Assembly (NCBI GenBank): GCA_049646625.1
Contig: JBARWE010000051.1
Span: forward strand, 1-36,840
Source of the DNA: PRO6 sp049646625
GTDB taxonomy: Bacteria; Pseudomonadota; Alphaproteobacteria; Rhizobiales; Xanthobacteraceae
DNA: 36,840 nucleotides
Direction of reading: 5' to 3'
Part shown: one piece after another, positions 23,634 through 31,903 of the stretch
Position numbering within the stretch: position 1 is the first letter of the stretch
Layout: every line of letters begins with the position of its first letter
Notes under the pieces: model-generated
Databases searched by the model: none
Seen by the model: only the letters and a program-made list of their open reading frames with translations
What the model was told of the DNA's origin: nothing
Program-made: the position numbers and the translations under genes

Positions 23634-24407
23634 TCAGCCTTTCGTTGTAAATGCGTCCGGGCCTGACGTGCCCATCAGCACCATGGCAACCTCGTCATTG
23701 TGCCTGATTTCATCGGGCGTACCCTGCGCGAAGATGGACCCCTGCGCCATGACGACGATCCGATCGGAATACTTGAACACCACGTCCATGTCGTGCTCGA
23801 CGATCACCGCCGTGATGCCGTCGCTGCGCACCACCGAGGCGATGGTGTCCATGATCTGGCCCTTGTTGCGGGTAGAGACGCCGCTGGTCGGCTCGTCGAG
23901 AAACAGGAGCTTTGGCCTCAGCGCATAGGCGAGCGCCACGTCGAGCAATTTACGCTCGCCCTGCGACAGGTCGCGCGAGCGTTCGTCGCGGAGCGCCGCA
24001 AGGCCGAACTGCTCAAGCACCGTGTCGGCCTCCCGCGTCACGGCGGTGTCGAGATGGGCGAGCCGGTTGAGATGCGCGGTCTTGCCCTCGCGAGAGAAAA
24101 TCGCGAGCGCGACGTTGTCGAACGCCGACAGGTCGTCGAACACATTGACGAGCTGGAAGCTGCGGGCGATGCCGGCTTTCACCCGCTCTGTCTCGGCGAG
24201 GTGCGTGATATCCTGGCCCTGAAACAGGATCTGACCCGACTGCGATTGCAGGTGGGCGCTGATGACGTTGATCAGCGAGGTCTTACCGGCGCCGTTGGGG
24301 CCGACCAGCGAGACAAACTCCCGCTCCTCGATCGACAGGCTGACGCTGTTGACGGCTTTGGTCTCGCCGAAATGGCGCGTGAGATCGATGGTCTGGAGAA
24401 GCGCCAT
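23634..24407 (-). CDS. livG: branched-chain amino acid-type ABC transporter ATPase LivG
   Basis: A 257-aa ATPase partner of LivF. Walker A is GPNGAGKT at 36-43, with the LivG-style FQ(G)QDITHL region and ARSFQLVNVFDDLSAFDNVALA, signature LSQGERKLLDVALA and Walker B KLLFLDEPTSGV. The start overlaps the livM end closely, so the two are translationally linked. Acts on the cytoplasmic face of the importer. Confidence 0.93.
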   Translation of the reverse strand: MALLQTIDLTRHFGETKAVNSVSLSIEEREFVSLVGPNGAGKTSLINVISAHLQSQSGQILFQGQDITHLAETERVKAGIARSFQLVNVFDDLSAFDNVALAIFSREGKTAHLNRLAHLDTAVTREADTVLEQFGLAALRDERSRDLSQGERKLLDVALAYALRPKLLFLDEPTSGVSTRNKGQIMDTIASVVRSDGITAVIVEHDMDVVFKYSDRIVVMAQGSIFAQGTPDEIRHNDEVAMVLMGTSGPDAFTTKG

Positions 24408-24408
24408 G

Positions 24409-25404
24409 CTACGACCTCCGCAGCTTGCCGAACAGCCGCGGCAGCGTGCCGACGATGCCGGTCGGCAGCAGGATCACCAGCGCCATCAGCACGCCGCCGA
24501 GCACAAGCTGCCAGTATTGCGAACTCGCCACAGCATAGACCTTGAGATAGTTGAACGCGATGGCTCCGACGATCGGCCCCGTGAAGGTGCGGAAGCCGCC
24601 GAGAACGGTCATGAAGATGATCTCGCCGGAGAACGGCCAGTACAGGATGTCGGGCGTGGTCAGGCCGTTGAGCGGCACCCACAGGATTCCGGCGAGGCCG
24701 GTGAACATGCCCGAAATGACGAAGGCGAACCAGCGATAGCGCCGCACCCGGATGCCGACGAAGCGGGCGCGCGTCTCGTTGTCGCGGATCGCCTGCAGCG
24801 CCTTGCCGAACGGCGAGTGCGCAATCACCCACATCGCCACCGTCGCGATCACGAAAAGGGCCAGCACATAATAGTAATACGAGTAGACGAAACGCTGGTA
24901 GGACCCCGACCCCTTGAAGTCGATCAGCCCGCCCAGCAGCGTGATGCTGTTGCGCGCGACCCGGATACCGTCGGTGCCGCCCGTCACCCAGAAGAACTTG
25001 AAGGCAAGGCTCCACAACACCTGGCTCAGCGCCAGCGTCAGAATGCCGAAGAAAATCCGGGTGTGGCGGACGCAGACATAGCCGAACAGCGCCGAAATCA
25101 GGAACGTGCTGAACAGGCCGCCGAGAATGCACAGCTCCATCGAGTGGACGTTCAGATCGCGCGTGATGAAGGCGACCGTATAGGCGCCCATGCCGAAATA
25201 GGCCGAGTGCCCGAACGACAATAACCCGGTGTAGCCGAGCAGCAGGTTGAAGCCGAGCGCGGCGATCGCGAAGGTCAACCCGTAGATCAACAGCTCGGTC
25301 TGATAGAGGCCGATGAACTGTGGTAATGCCAGCAGAATGACGACGATCGGCAGCGCTACCGCAAGCAGCCGGGAGGCAGAGAGATTCGTGGCTACGGAAG
25401 ACAT
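24409..25404 (-). CDS. livM: branched-chain amino acid-type ABC transporter permease LivM
   Basis: A 331-aa inner-membrane permease with 8-10 hydrophobic segments. The family sequence GFNLLLGYTGLLSFGHSAYFGMGAYTVAF is near the N-terminus, followed by RDNETRARFVGIRVRRYRWFAFVISGMFTGLAGILWVPLNG, the cytoplasmic coupling helix of LivM. Forms the channel with LivH. The ATG lies 4 bases after the livH stop. Confidence 0.93.
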   Translation of the reverse strand: MSSVATNLSASRLLAVALPIVVILLALPQFIGLYQTELLIYGLTFAIAALGFNLLLGYTGLLSFGHSAYFGMGAYTVAFITRDLNVHSMELCILGGLFSTFLISALFGYVCVRHTRIFFGILTLALSQVLWSLAFKFFWVTGGTDGIRVARNSITLLGGLIDFKGSGSYQRFVYSYYYYVLALFVIATVAMWVIAHSPFGKALQAIRDNETRARFVGIRVRRYRWFAFVISGMFTGLAGILWVPLNGLTTPDILYWPFSGEIIFMTVLGGFRTFTGPIVGAIAFNYLKVYAVASSQYWQLVLGGVLMALVILLPTGIVGTLPRLFGKLRRS

Positions 25405-25408
25405 CGCT

Positions 25409-26299
25409 CTAACCCTTCCCGAACAGACCCGTCGGGCGCACGATCAGAACGGCGGCCGCAATCAGGTACAGCACAGCCAGTTCGATCTCGGCGAAAAACT
25501 GAATGCCGGCAGTCCGCACCAAGCTGACGATCAGCGCGCCGATCAACGCGCCCTCCAGGCTGCCGAGGCCGCCAATGACAGTCACCACGAAAGCCAGCAC
25601 CAGAGCATCGATGCCCATACCAAGCACCGCCGCCTGCGCCGGCACCACCACCGCGCCACCAAGCCCGGCCATGAAGCAGCCGATGGCGAACGCCTTTACA
25701 TAGACCGCGCCGACATTGAGGCCGAGGGCCGATGCCATGCGACGATCCTGCGACGTGGCGCGCAGGATCACCCCGAAACGAGTGCGATAGATGAACCACC
25801 ACAGCCCGATCACGGCGAGCACGCCGACGCCGATCACCACCAGATTGTAAGCCGGATATAACAGGCCGCCGATGTGGAAGCTGCCCATCGCGTCCATGAT
25901 CGTACCGGCGCTGAGCGGCGTGCCGCCGAACAATAACTTCATGCCGTCCTCAAGCACCATCAGCATGCCGAAGGTGATGAGGAGAATGTATTCTTCCGGC
26001 CGATTGTAGAGCGGGCGCAGCAAGGTCGGCTCGATCAGCGCACCGAGCGCCGCCACTGCGACCGCGCCGATCGGCAGCAGAAGCAACTGCCCGGCCAACT
26101 GCCAGCTACCCGTCGCGGCAGCGCCGAACACGCTGCCGACCGCCCACGCCGACACATAGGCGCCGACCGCGTAGAACGACCCATGCGCCAGATTGACGAT
26201 GCGCATGACGCCGTAGATGAGGCTCAGGCCCGCCGCGATAAGAAAGAGAACGGCCGCGTAGAAAATCGAGTTCAGCAGTTGAATGATCAGAATGTCCAT
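25409..26299 (-). CDS. livH: branched-chain amino acid-type ABC transporter permease LivH
   Basis: A 296-aa permease. ATG 26299 (MDILIIQLLNSIFYAAVLFL) is chosen because the family starts just before its first membrane helix; the longer open frame to 26452 is polar and not conserved-looking. Landmarks are GLSLIYGVMRIVNLAHGSFYAVGAY and RATSQDRRMASALGLNVGAVYVKAFAIG, the coupling helix, then GALIVSLVRT. First gene of the liv block. The substrate-binding gene lies upstream beyond a terminator and a 0.7-kb gap. Confidence 0.93.
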   Translation of the reverse strand: MDILIIQLLNSIFYAAVLFLIAAGLSLIYGVMRIVNLAHGSFYAVGAYVSAWAVGSVFGAAATGSWQLAGQLLLLPIGAVAVAALGALIEPTLLRPLYNRPEEYILLITFGMLMVLEDGMKLLFGGTPLSAGTIMDAMGSFHIGGLLYPAYNLVVIGVGVLAVIGLWWFIYRTRFGVILRATSQDRRMASALGLNVGAVYVKAFAIGCFMAGLGGAVVVPAQAAVLGMGIDALVLAFVVTVIGGLGSLEGALIGALIVSLVRTAGIQFFAEIELAVLYLIAAAVLIVRPTGLFGKG

Positions 26300-27000
26300 C
26301 GGCTGCCGTCGTCGGGTACTTGTGTCGGGTTGGCGCTCCACTCTTGAAGCGCATGTTGCTTCGTATCGTCTTGTCGCTGGCTTCGAGTAACTGCTCCGCC
26401 GGTGGATCAGACAACGATCATCGGAAGCGACCGCAAGATGACCCGGTGGCAATGTACTCTTGAAACGTCACGTCGCTGAAACCATCCGATGCCGAGTTTA
26501 CTTTGTCAACCCTGATGCGCCGATCATCCGACCTATTGATGAGACAACAAAGAAGAAGAAAGAAAAAATAGCATCAAGCGATCGATACTGCGCCGCGCGA
26601 TGATCTATTTAACAAAGCGCGATTCCATTTATTACGTCGTCATCATTTTCTTACGTCGTTACCTTCGCATGATAGCGAACGCCTACCATCGCACCGATAC
26701 GTCTCGTCAGCCGGCAGCGCACAACTGCACGGCGATCGCCCTCACAGCGATAACAGAGATCGCGGCGACGCGAAGAACCTGCAATCGACAGCCCCTGCAA
26801 TCAGTTGCCGAACCGCAGACGGCGCGTACGATATCTTGCAACGCACCGGTCTCGCGCAACTGCGCCTTCCGCTTCCGAACCAAACGGCCGATCCGAGCAC
26901 GCCTGCCTCATAAGGCACCAAAGCAGCACTCTGCCGCTCCGAGGTTGCCCCACTCTCGCTGAAAGTATGTTGCAGCGGCGTGCGAAGAACACGGTTTGGA
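26300..27000. other. 700-bp gap between substrate-binding gene and livH
   Basis: The gap is A/T-rich in its middle (about 26520-26680). No frame on either strand has family character. A promoter for the livH block probably lies here, but no boxes are clear. A strong terminator closes the upstream end at 27001-27036. Confidence 0.45.
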
Positions 27001-27036
27001 AAAACAGCCGTGCCACAGACAGGGCACGGCTGTTTT
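27001..27036 (-). terminator. rho-independent terminator after the substrate-binding gene
   Basis: A 14-base perfect stem (AAAACAGCCGTGCC at 27001-27014 with 27023-27036) closes an 8-base loop. On the minus strand the stem runs into TTTTT, giving the standard intrinsic terminator 17 bases after the stop. The T-rich other side means it may work in both directions. Confidence 0.85.
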
Positions 27037-27052
27037 CTTAATCGTCGCGCCG

Positions 27053-28429
27053 TTATGCCGGCCAGGTCGTCTTGACCCAGTTGGCGGCGGCCGTCGACTC
27101 GTTGTGGGACGAACCGGGCTTCGGCCAGTTCGGCGGCGCGGTGATGTCACGGATCGGAATGGTGACAACCGAGTCCGGATCCCACACAGGGAAGTCGTAA
27201 GCCGGATCGTTCTTGCTCAGCCCGATCACCGTATCCTTGTAGCCCTGGTGGTTGTCGGGCCGGATGTAGGTGTAGCCGGACGGCGCGTCGATCCCCATGC
27301 CTTCAAGCATGGCGATGATGGCGTCTTCCTCGGGCCAGCCGCCGACCAGCTTATTGGCCCTCTCGACCGCTGCCTTGATCGCATAAAGAGAGGTATAGGC
27401 GCCCTCGGCGGCAAACGTCGGATATTCGTTCCACCGCTTGTGGTAGCGCTCGACGAAGCTGTCGTTGAGCGGCCAGCGCCCCTTGCGCGGGAAGGTGAAG
27501 AAGTAGTTGGCGTGGGCGCCGGCCAACACACCTTCCGGGTGATCCTTGCCGAGAGCGTGCGGCTGGCCACCGAAGGCAAGCGTGGTGGCGACCTTCATCT
27601 TGTCGAACAGGCCGTAGCGCAGCGCCTGCTTGTAGAAGGCAACGTAGTCACCGCCCCACACGCCACAGATCAGGATGTCCGGCTTGTCCGAGATCACCTT
27701 GGTGATATGCGCGGTGAAATCGGTGGTGCCGAGCTTCGGCCACGCTTCGGATACCACCGTGGCGCCGGGCACCAGCTTCTGGAACGCCAGCACGAAGTGC
27801 TCGTGCACGTTGCGGCCATAGCTGTAGTCGGGCTGGATCGAAGCGATCCGCTTGGCGTTCGGCCAATGCTTGGCAGCGGCAACCGCCGAGGTGATGCCGT
27901 CCGCCGACTGAATGTTGGTCAGGCGGAAAACGTAATGCGGATTCGGCACCGCCTTGTCGAACAGGAAGTCGGTGCAGCCGTCGTTGAACATCGTCAGCAC
28001 GCCGAGTTCTTCGGCGACCGGGCCGAGCGCCGGCGTGTTGCCGCTGGAGATAATGCCGGTGAACAGGTCGATGTTCTCTTGCAGCTTGAGGCGGCGCAAT
28101 TCCTTGACGTTGGCGTCGGTGCCGGCCGCCTCGTCAGCAAACACGCTCTCGATCTTGCGCTTGCCGAGCAGGCCGCCCTCGGCATTGATTTCCTCGGCGG
28201 CGAGCAAATGCCCCTTGCGGCCGGGTTCGCCCAGCAGGTTGGCCGGCCCGGTGAGGAAGGTCATGTGGGCGGTCTTGTACGGTGTGCTGGGAACGCTTCC
28301 CTTCACCTTGGGCGCCGCATGCGCTGGGCGCGGACCGGCGAAGTAAGTTGCCGATCCGCCGGCCGCCGCAGCGACAGCCCCGACGCCAATCGAATTCAGG
28401 AACGTTCTGCGGTTCAGGTGCGGTTTCAT
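27053..28429 (-). CDS. Tat-exported ABC transporter substrate-binding protein (HAAT/LivJ-type)
   Basis: A 458-aa periplasmic binding protein of the leucine/amide/aromatic-binding class. A twin-arginine signal (RRTFLNSIGVGAVAAAAGG, cleavage near AHA-A) implies folded export. The mature part starts KTAHMTFLTGPANLLG and contains the class motifs GHLLAAEEINAEGGLLGKRKIE, ELRRLKLQENIDLFTGIISSG and QPDYSYGRNVHEHF. The ligand is not predictable: urea, short amides, branched-chain amino acids and aromatic acids all use this class. A GGGAGGT box lies 8 bases before ATG 28429. It serves the livHMGF block, although a terminator separates them. Confidence 0.9.
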   Translation of the reverse strand: MKPHLNRRTFLNSIGVGAVAAAAGGSATYFAGPRPAHAAPKVKGSVPSTPYKTAHMTFLTGPANLLGEPGRKGHLLAAEEINAEGGLLGKRKIESVFADEAAGTDANVKELRRLKLQENIDLFTGIISSGNTPALGPVAEELGVLTMFNDGCTDFLFDKAVPNPHYVFRLTNIQSADGITSAVAAAKHWPNAKRIASIQPDYSYGRNVHEHFVLAFQKLVPGATVVSEAWPKLGTTDFTAHITKVISDKPDILICGVWGGDYVAFYKQALRYGLFDKMKVATTLAFGGQPHALGKDHPEGVLAGAHANYFFTFPRKGRWPLNDSFVERYHKRWNEYPTFAAEGAYTSLYAIKAAVERANKLVGGWPEEDAIIAMLEGMGIDAPSGYTYIRPDNHQGYKDTVIGLSKNDPAYDFPVWDPDSVVTIPIRDITAPPNWPKPGSSHNESTAAANWVKTTWPA

Positions 28430-28678
28430 AGCAAGACCTCCCTCGAAGAATGTTTGAATATTTTATGGAATTGGGTTGGCTGCTTCAGGCCTCGATCGCC
28501 AATTTCAAAAAAAGCTAGCACTCCACCCGAAATGGTGCAACGAATTTGCATGTATACCAAGGGATAGGCCGCACACGCTGTGCATCGGCGTATCGGCGCC
28601 GCGATATGACTTATCGGCACAAGCAATGTGCCGAAAACTCACAACGTAATCAGCAGCGATCAGCGCCGTCCAGCCGGC

Positions 28679-28948
28679 CTAGCAGCCGCGACAGATGCTT
28701 TTGATCTTGCGATCGAGCGCACGATCTTCCGAAGAGCGCTCGGCCTGCTCCTGCGCCGACAGGTTCGGAACGTCGGCACGGCGCGGCTGGCGATGCCCGA
28801 CAGGTGCGGTGCCGGCACCGCCGCTCGCAGTGCCGCTTGGCGACGGCGCACCCGCACCGGGCAAAAGAGGCGTGGTCGGCCCCTGCTGCGCCCACGCGAG
28901 GGAAAGTCCTGCCGCGAAGGCCATGGCTGCAATGACCAGCTTGCGCAT
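28679..28948 (-). CDS. small secreted protein ending in CRGC, function unknown
   Basis: An 89-aa protein with a signal peptide (about 1-20, ending AWA-QQ), a Pro/Gly/Ser linker, the phrase GHRQPRRADVP and the C-terminal ending LDRKIKSICRGC. Uncharacterised proteins with the same GHRQP...KSICRGC endings are common in Bradyrhizobium relatives. The two C-terminal cysteines could form a disulphide or bind a cofactor. ATG 28948 follows a GGAGGT box; the longer frame adds a polar leader and is rejected. Confidence 0.72.
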   Translation of the reverse strand: MRKLVIAAMAFAAGLSLAWAQQGPTTPLLPGAGAPSPSGTASGGAGTAPVGHRQPRRADVPNLSAQEQAERSSEDRALDRKIKSICRGC

Positions 28949-29077
28949 GTTGCACCTCCACACGCTTTGCATGTCCGCTCGGGTCGTCGCGTCCGCTTGC
29001 GTCCCAGGCGGCGCGGCAGAATCCCGGCGCGCGATGAGCATAGTGTCACCGGCGCCCGGGCTTGACCAGTGCGTTGC

Positions 29078-30154
29078 TCAGTCGGCCGACGGCGGATAGC
29101 GATGTACCGCACCGCAATAGTCGGTGACGCAATAGCTCCCCTCTCCGCTCCCGCCATCTGCGAGATAGGTCGGCCCGATCGGCGCCTTGCCATGGCCGCC
29201 GGGGATGTCGAGCACATAGTCCGGCTGACACAGGCCGGAGACCCGGCCGCGCAACTGCCGCATCAAGGCCTGCCCCTCGGCGATGGTCGTGCGCAGATGC
29301 GACGTGCCCGGCGCAAGATCGCCCTGATGCAGATAGTATGGCTTGACGCGACACTCGACGAAAGCCCGCATCAGGGCTTCCAGCGTCACCGCATCGTCGT
29401 TGACGCCGGCGAGCAGCACCGACTGGCTGACGACCGGAATACCGGCATCGACAAAGCGCGCGATCGCCGCGCGTGCGCTCGCCGTCAATTCACGCGGATG
29501 GTTGGCATGCACCGCGAGCCACGTCGTTGCGCCCTCGGCGCGCAACGCCGCCACCACCTCGCCGTCGATCCGTACCGGATCGGCCAGCGGCACCCGCGAA
29601 TGGATGCGCACCACCTTGACGTGATCGATTGCCGCAAGATCGGCGACGATCTCGCGCAGCCGCCGCGCCGACAGCATCAGCGGATCGCCGCCGGTCAGGA
29701 TCACTTCCCAGATCTCAGCGTGCGCACGGATGTAGGCGAGCGCCGCCGCATATGCCTCGCCCGACAGCGTCGGCGACTTGCCGGGGCCGACCATCTCGCG
29801 GCGAAAGCAGAAGCGGCAATAGACGGCGCAGACATGCACCGGCTTCAGCAGCACCCGGTCCGGGTAGCGGTGCACCACGCCCTCGACCGGCTGATGCGCG
29901 TGGTCGCCGATCGGATCGCCGTCCTCACCCGGCGCGGTGATAAGTTCGGCGGCATCGGGCACATACTGCCGCGCGATCGGATCGTCAGGGTCGGTCGGGT
30001 CGATCAGTTCGGCAACGTCCGGGGTGATGGCGACGGCATAGCGCGCCGCCACCTGCGAGAGTTCGGCAAGCGCGCTGCGTGGCGCGAGGTCCGCGCCGAT
30101 CAGTTCATGCGGCTGCCGCAGCGTTCCACGCCTGAGGATTTCGCCGTCGCTCAT
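29078..30154 (-). CDS. epmB: EF-P (R)-beta-lysylation radical SAM aminomutase EpmB
   Basis: A 358-aa KamA-family lysine 2,3-aminomutase that makes (R)-beta-lysine for EF-P. The radical-SAM motif CAVYCRFC gives C109, C113 and C116. The segment HSRVPLADPVRI lies mid-protein, and the C-terminal DYVLDIPGGHGKAPIG carries the pyridoxal phosphate lysine region. The length fits EpmB rather than the longer catabolic KamA, which has an extra C-terminal domain. ATG 30154 shares a base with the epmA stop, so epmA and epmB are translationally coupled; the in-frame ATG at 30181 would overlap more. Confidence 0.9.
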   Translation of the reverse strand: MSDGEILRRGTLRQPHELIGADLAPRSALAELSQVAARYAVAITPDVAELIDPTDPDDPIARQYVPDAAELITAPGEDGDPIGDHAHQPVEGVVHRYPDRVLLKPVHVCAVYCRFCFRREMVGPGKSPTLSGEAYAAALAYIRAHAEIWEVILTGGDPLMLSARRLREIVADLAAIDHVKVVRIHSRVPLADPVRIDGEVVAALRAEGATTWLAVHANHPRELTASARAAIARFVDAGIPVVSQSVLLAGVNDDAVTLEALMRAFVECRVKPYYLHQGDLAPGTSHLRTTIAEGQALMRQLRGRVSGLCQPDYVLDIPGGHGKAPIGPTYLADGGSGEGSYCVTDYCGAVHRYPPSAD

Positions 30155-31200
30155 CACGCCTCCGTGGCAGGCGGCGTCCACACCACCTGATCGATGCGCG
30201 TCGCGCCGCTCGCCAGCATCACCAGCCGGTCGAAACCAAGCGCGACGCCGCTCGCCTCCGGCATCCGCGCCACCGCCGCAAGAAAATCTTCGTCGAGCGG
30301 ATAGCGCTCGCCGTAGCGGCGCTCTTTCTCATCCATCGCCGCCTCGAAGCGGCGGCGCTGCTCGGCGGCGTCGGTCAGTTCGCCAAAGCCGTTGGCGAGT
30401 TCGACGCCACAGGCATAGACCTCGAACCGCTCGGCAACGCGGGGGTCGGCCGCTTTGCGCCGCGCCAGCGCCGCCTCCGGCGCCGGATAATCGGACAGCA
30501 CGGTCAGCCGGCCACGGCCGAGCTGCGGCTCGATATCGGCAACCAGCACCTTGCTGAAGATGTCCGACCAACTGTCGTCGGCCGCGACCCGCACCCGGCC
30601 GGCGGCCGCCTCGGCCAGCGCCGCGCGATCACCCTCGCCGTCGCGCACCGTGGCCAGCAAGTCGATGCCGGCAAAGCGGGCGAACGCCTCGGCCACCGTC
30701 AGCCGTTCGGCCGCGAAGGGGTCGGCCGCGATGCCGCGAAAATCGAACCGCCGCGTTCCAGCCGCCTCGGCGGCCTGGGCGATCACGTTCAGGCAGTCGG
30801 CGATCACCGCCTCGTAAGGTTCACCGGCGCGATACCATTCCAGCATGGTGAATTCCGGCAGATGGCGGTCGCCGCGCTCGCGGTCGCGGAACACGCGGGC
30901 GAACTCGACGATCCGCGTCTCGCCGGCCGCCAGCAGCTTCTTGCAGGCAAATTCCGGCGAGGTGCGCAAGTAACGCGACAGGCGGGTGCCATCGGGGGTC
31001 GCCAGCATCGCCATGGGGGCGTGCAGGTGGGTCTCGTTACCGGGCGAGACAGCAAGTGCGGCTGTCTCCACCTCGACAAAGCCCTCCGCCTCGAACCAGC
31101 CCCGCAGCGCGCGGGTGATGCGGCTCCGGGCGGCGAGGAACGGCCGGCGGTCGGCATGGCGCTGCGGCGCCCACCACGGCGAGGTTGCGGTTTCAGCCAT
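30154..31200 (-). CDS. epmA: EF-P--(R)-beta-lysine ligase EpmA (PoxA/GenX)
   Basis: A 348-aa class II lysyl-tRNA-synthetase paralogue that ligates beta-lysine to a lysine of EF-P. The three class II motifs are visible: motif 1 near RSRITRALRGWFEAEGFVEVET; motif 2 in CKKLLAAGETRIVEFARVFRDRE with FTMLEWYR; motif 3 in GVALGFDRLVML. There is no anticodon-binding domain. ATG 31200 is used because the conserved WWAPQRHADRRPFLAARS segment follows it; the longer frame to 31263 runs into the regulatory gap. Divergent from efp. Confidence 0.93.
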   Translation of the reverse strand: MAETATSPWWAPQRHADRRPFLAARSRITRALRGWFEAEGFVEVETAALAVSPGNETHLHAPMAMLATPDGTRLSRYLRTSPEFACKKLLAAGETRIVEFARVFRDRERGDRHLPEFTMLEWYRAGEPYEAVIADCLNVIAQAAEAAGTRRFDFRGIAADPFAAERLTVAEAFARFAGIDLLATVRDGEGDRAALAEAAAGRVRVAADDSWSDIFSKVLVADIEPQLGRGRLTVLSDYPAPEAALARRKAADPRVAERFEVYACGVELANGFGELTDAAEQRRRFEAAMDEKERRYGERYPLDEDFLAAVARMPEASGVALGFDRLVMLASGATRIDQVVWTPPATEA

Positions 31201-31238
31201 CAAGACCTCGATCCGGCCCGCAAAAGGCTGGCATAAAC

Positions 31239-31261
31239 GGCGCAAATCAGTATGTTGCGCC
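31239..31261. promoter_or_regulatory. inverted repeat in the divergent epmA-efp gap
   Basis: GGCGCAA (31239-31245) and TTGCGCC (31255-31261) form a perfect 7-base inverted repeat around a 9-base spacer, centred in the 132-base gap between divergent epmA and efp. It could be an operator or a 5' hairpin. No regulator is known to me. Confidence 0.4.
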
Positions 31262-31332
31262 ACGAAACGGCCCGACCGGCGCGCCCCGCCGCTGGTTCCG
31301 CGCCCCCTCTTCTCAACCCAGGAATCAATTTC

Positions 31333-31899
31333 GTGAAAGTCATCGCCAGTTCGATCCGCAAGGGCAACGTGCTCGATATTGACGGCAAGCTATACGTCGT
31401 CCTGACCGCCGAGAACATCCATCCCGGCAAGGGCACCCCGGTCAGCCAGATCGAGATGCGCCGGATCAGCGACGGCGTAAAGATCTCGGAGCGCTTCAAG
31501 ACCACCGATCAAGTCGAACGCGCCACCGTCGAAGACCGCGAGTTCAACTTCCTTTACGAGGACAGCGACGGCTTCCATTTCATGAACACCGAAACATACG
31601 ATCAGGTGCAGGTGTCCAGGGACGTGGTCGGCAATTCGGCACCCTATCTTCAGGAGGGCATGACGGCCAAGCTGTCGCTGCACGACGGCAACCCGATCGC
31701 GCTGATCCTGCCGCAGCGGGTGACGCTGGAGGTGGTCGACACCGAGCCGGTGACCAAGGGTCAGACCGCGTCGTCCTCGTACAAGCCGGCGGTGCTGTCC
31801 AACGGCGTGCGCACCGGCGTGCCGCCGCATATCGGCGTCGGCACCCGCATCGTGGTGATGACCGAGGACGGCTCCTACGTCGAGCGCGCGAAGGATTGA
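31333..31899 (+). CDS. efp: translation elongation factor P
   Basis: A 188-aa EF-P, which relieves ribosome stalling at polyproline. The start is GTG 31333 (VKVIASSIRKG), giving the standard length; the earlier ATG at 31252 would add a non-family leader. The modified lysine lies in HPGKG (K33, equivalent to E. coli K34). The OB-domain segment GTRIVVMTEDGSYVERAKD closes the protein. EpmA and EpmB are divergently encoded, matching the lysine at the modification site. No EpmC hydroxylase is seen in the window. Confidence 0.96.
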   Translation: MKVIASSIRKGNVLDIDGKLYVVLTAENIHPGKGTPVSQIEMRRISDGVKISERFKTTDQVERATVEDREFNFLYEDSDGFHFMNTETYDQVQVSRDVVGNSAPYLQEGMTAKLSLHDGNPIALILPQRVTLEVVDTEPVTKGQTASSSYKPAVLSNGVRTGVPPHIGVGTRIVVMTEDGSYVERAKD

Positions 31900-31903
31900 C
31901 CCC

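Noticed and set aside
22894..23928. 344-aa plus-strand frame across livF and livG
   Set aside because: It overlaps two ABC ATPases with all motifs on the other strand.
26996..28567. 523-aa plus-strand frame antisense to the substrate-binding gene
   Set aside because: A shadow frame; the minus-strand gene has a Tat signal and family motifs.
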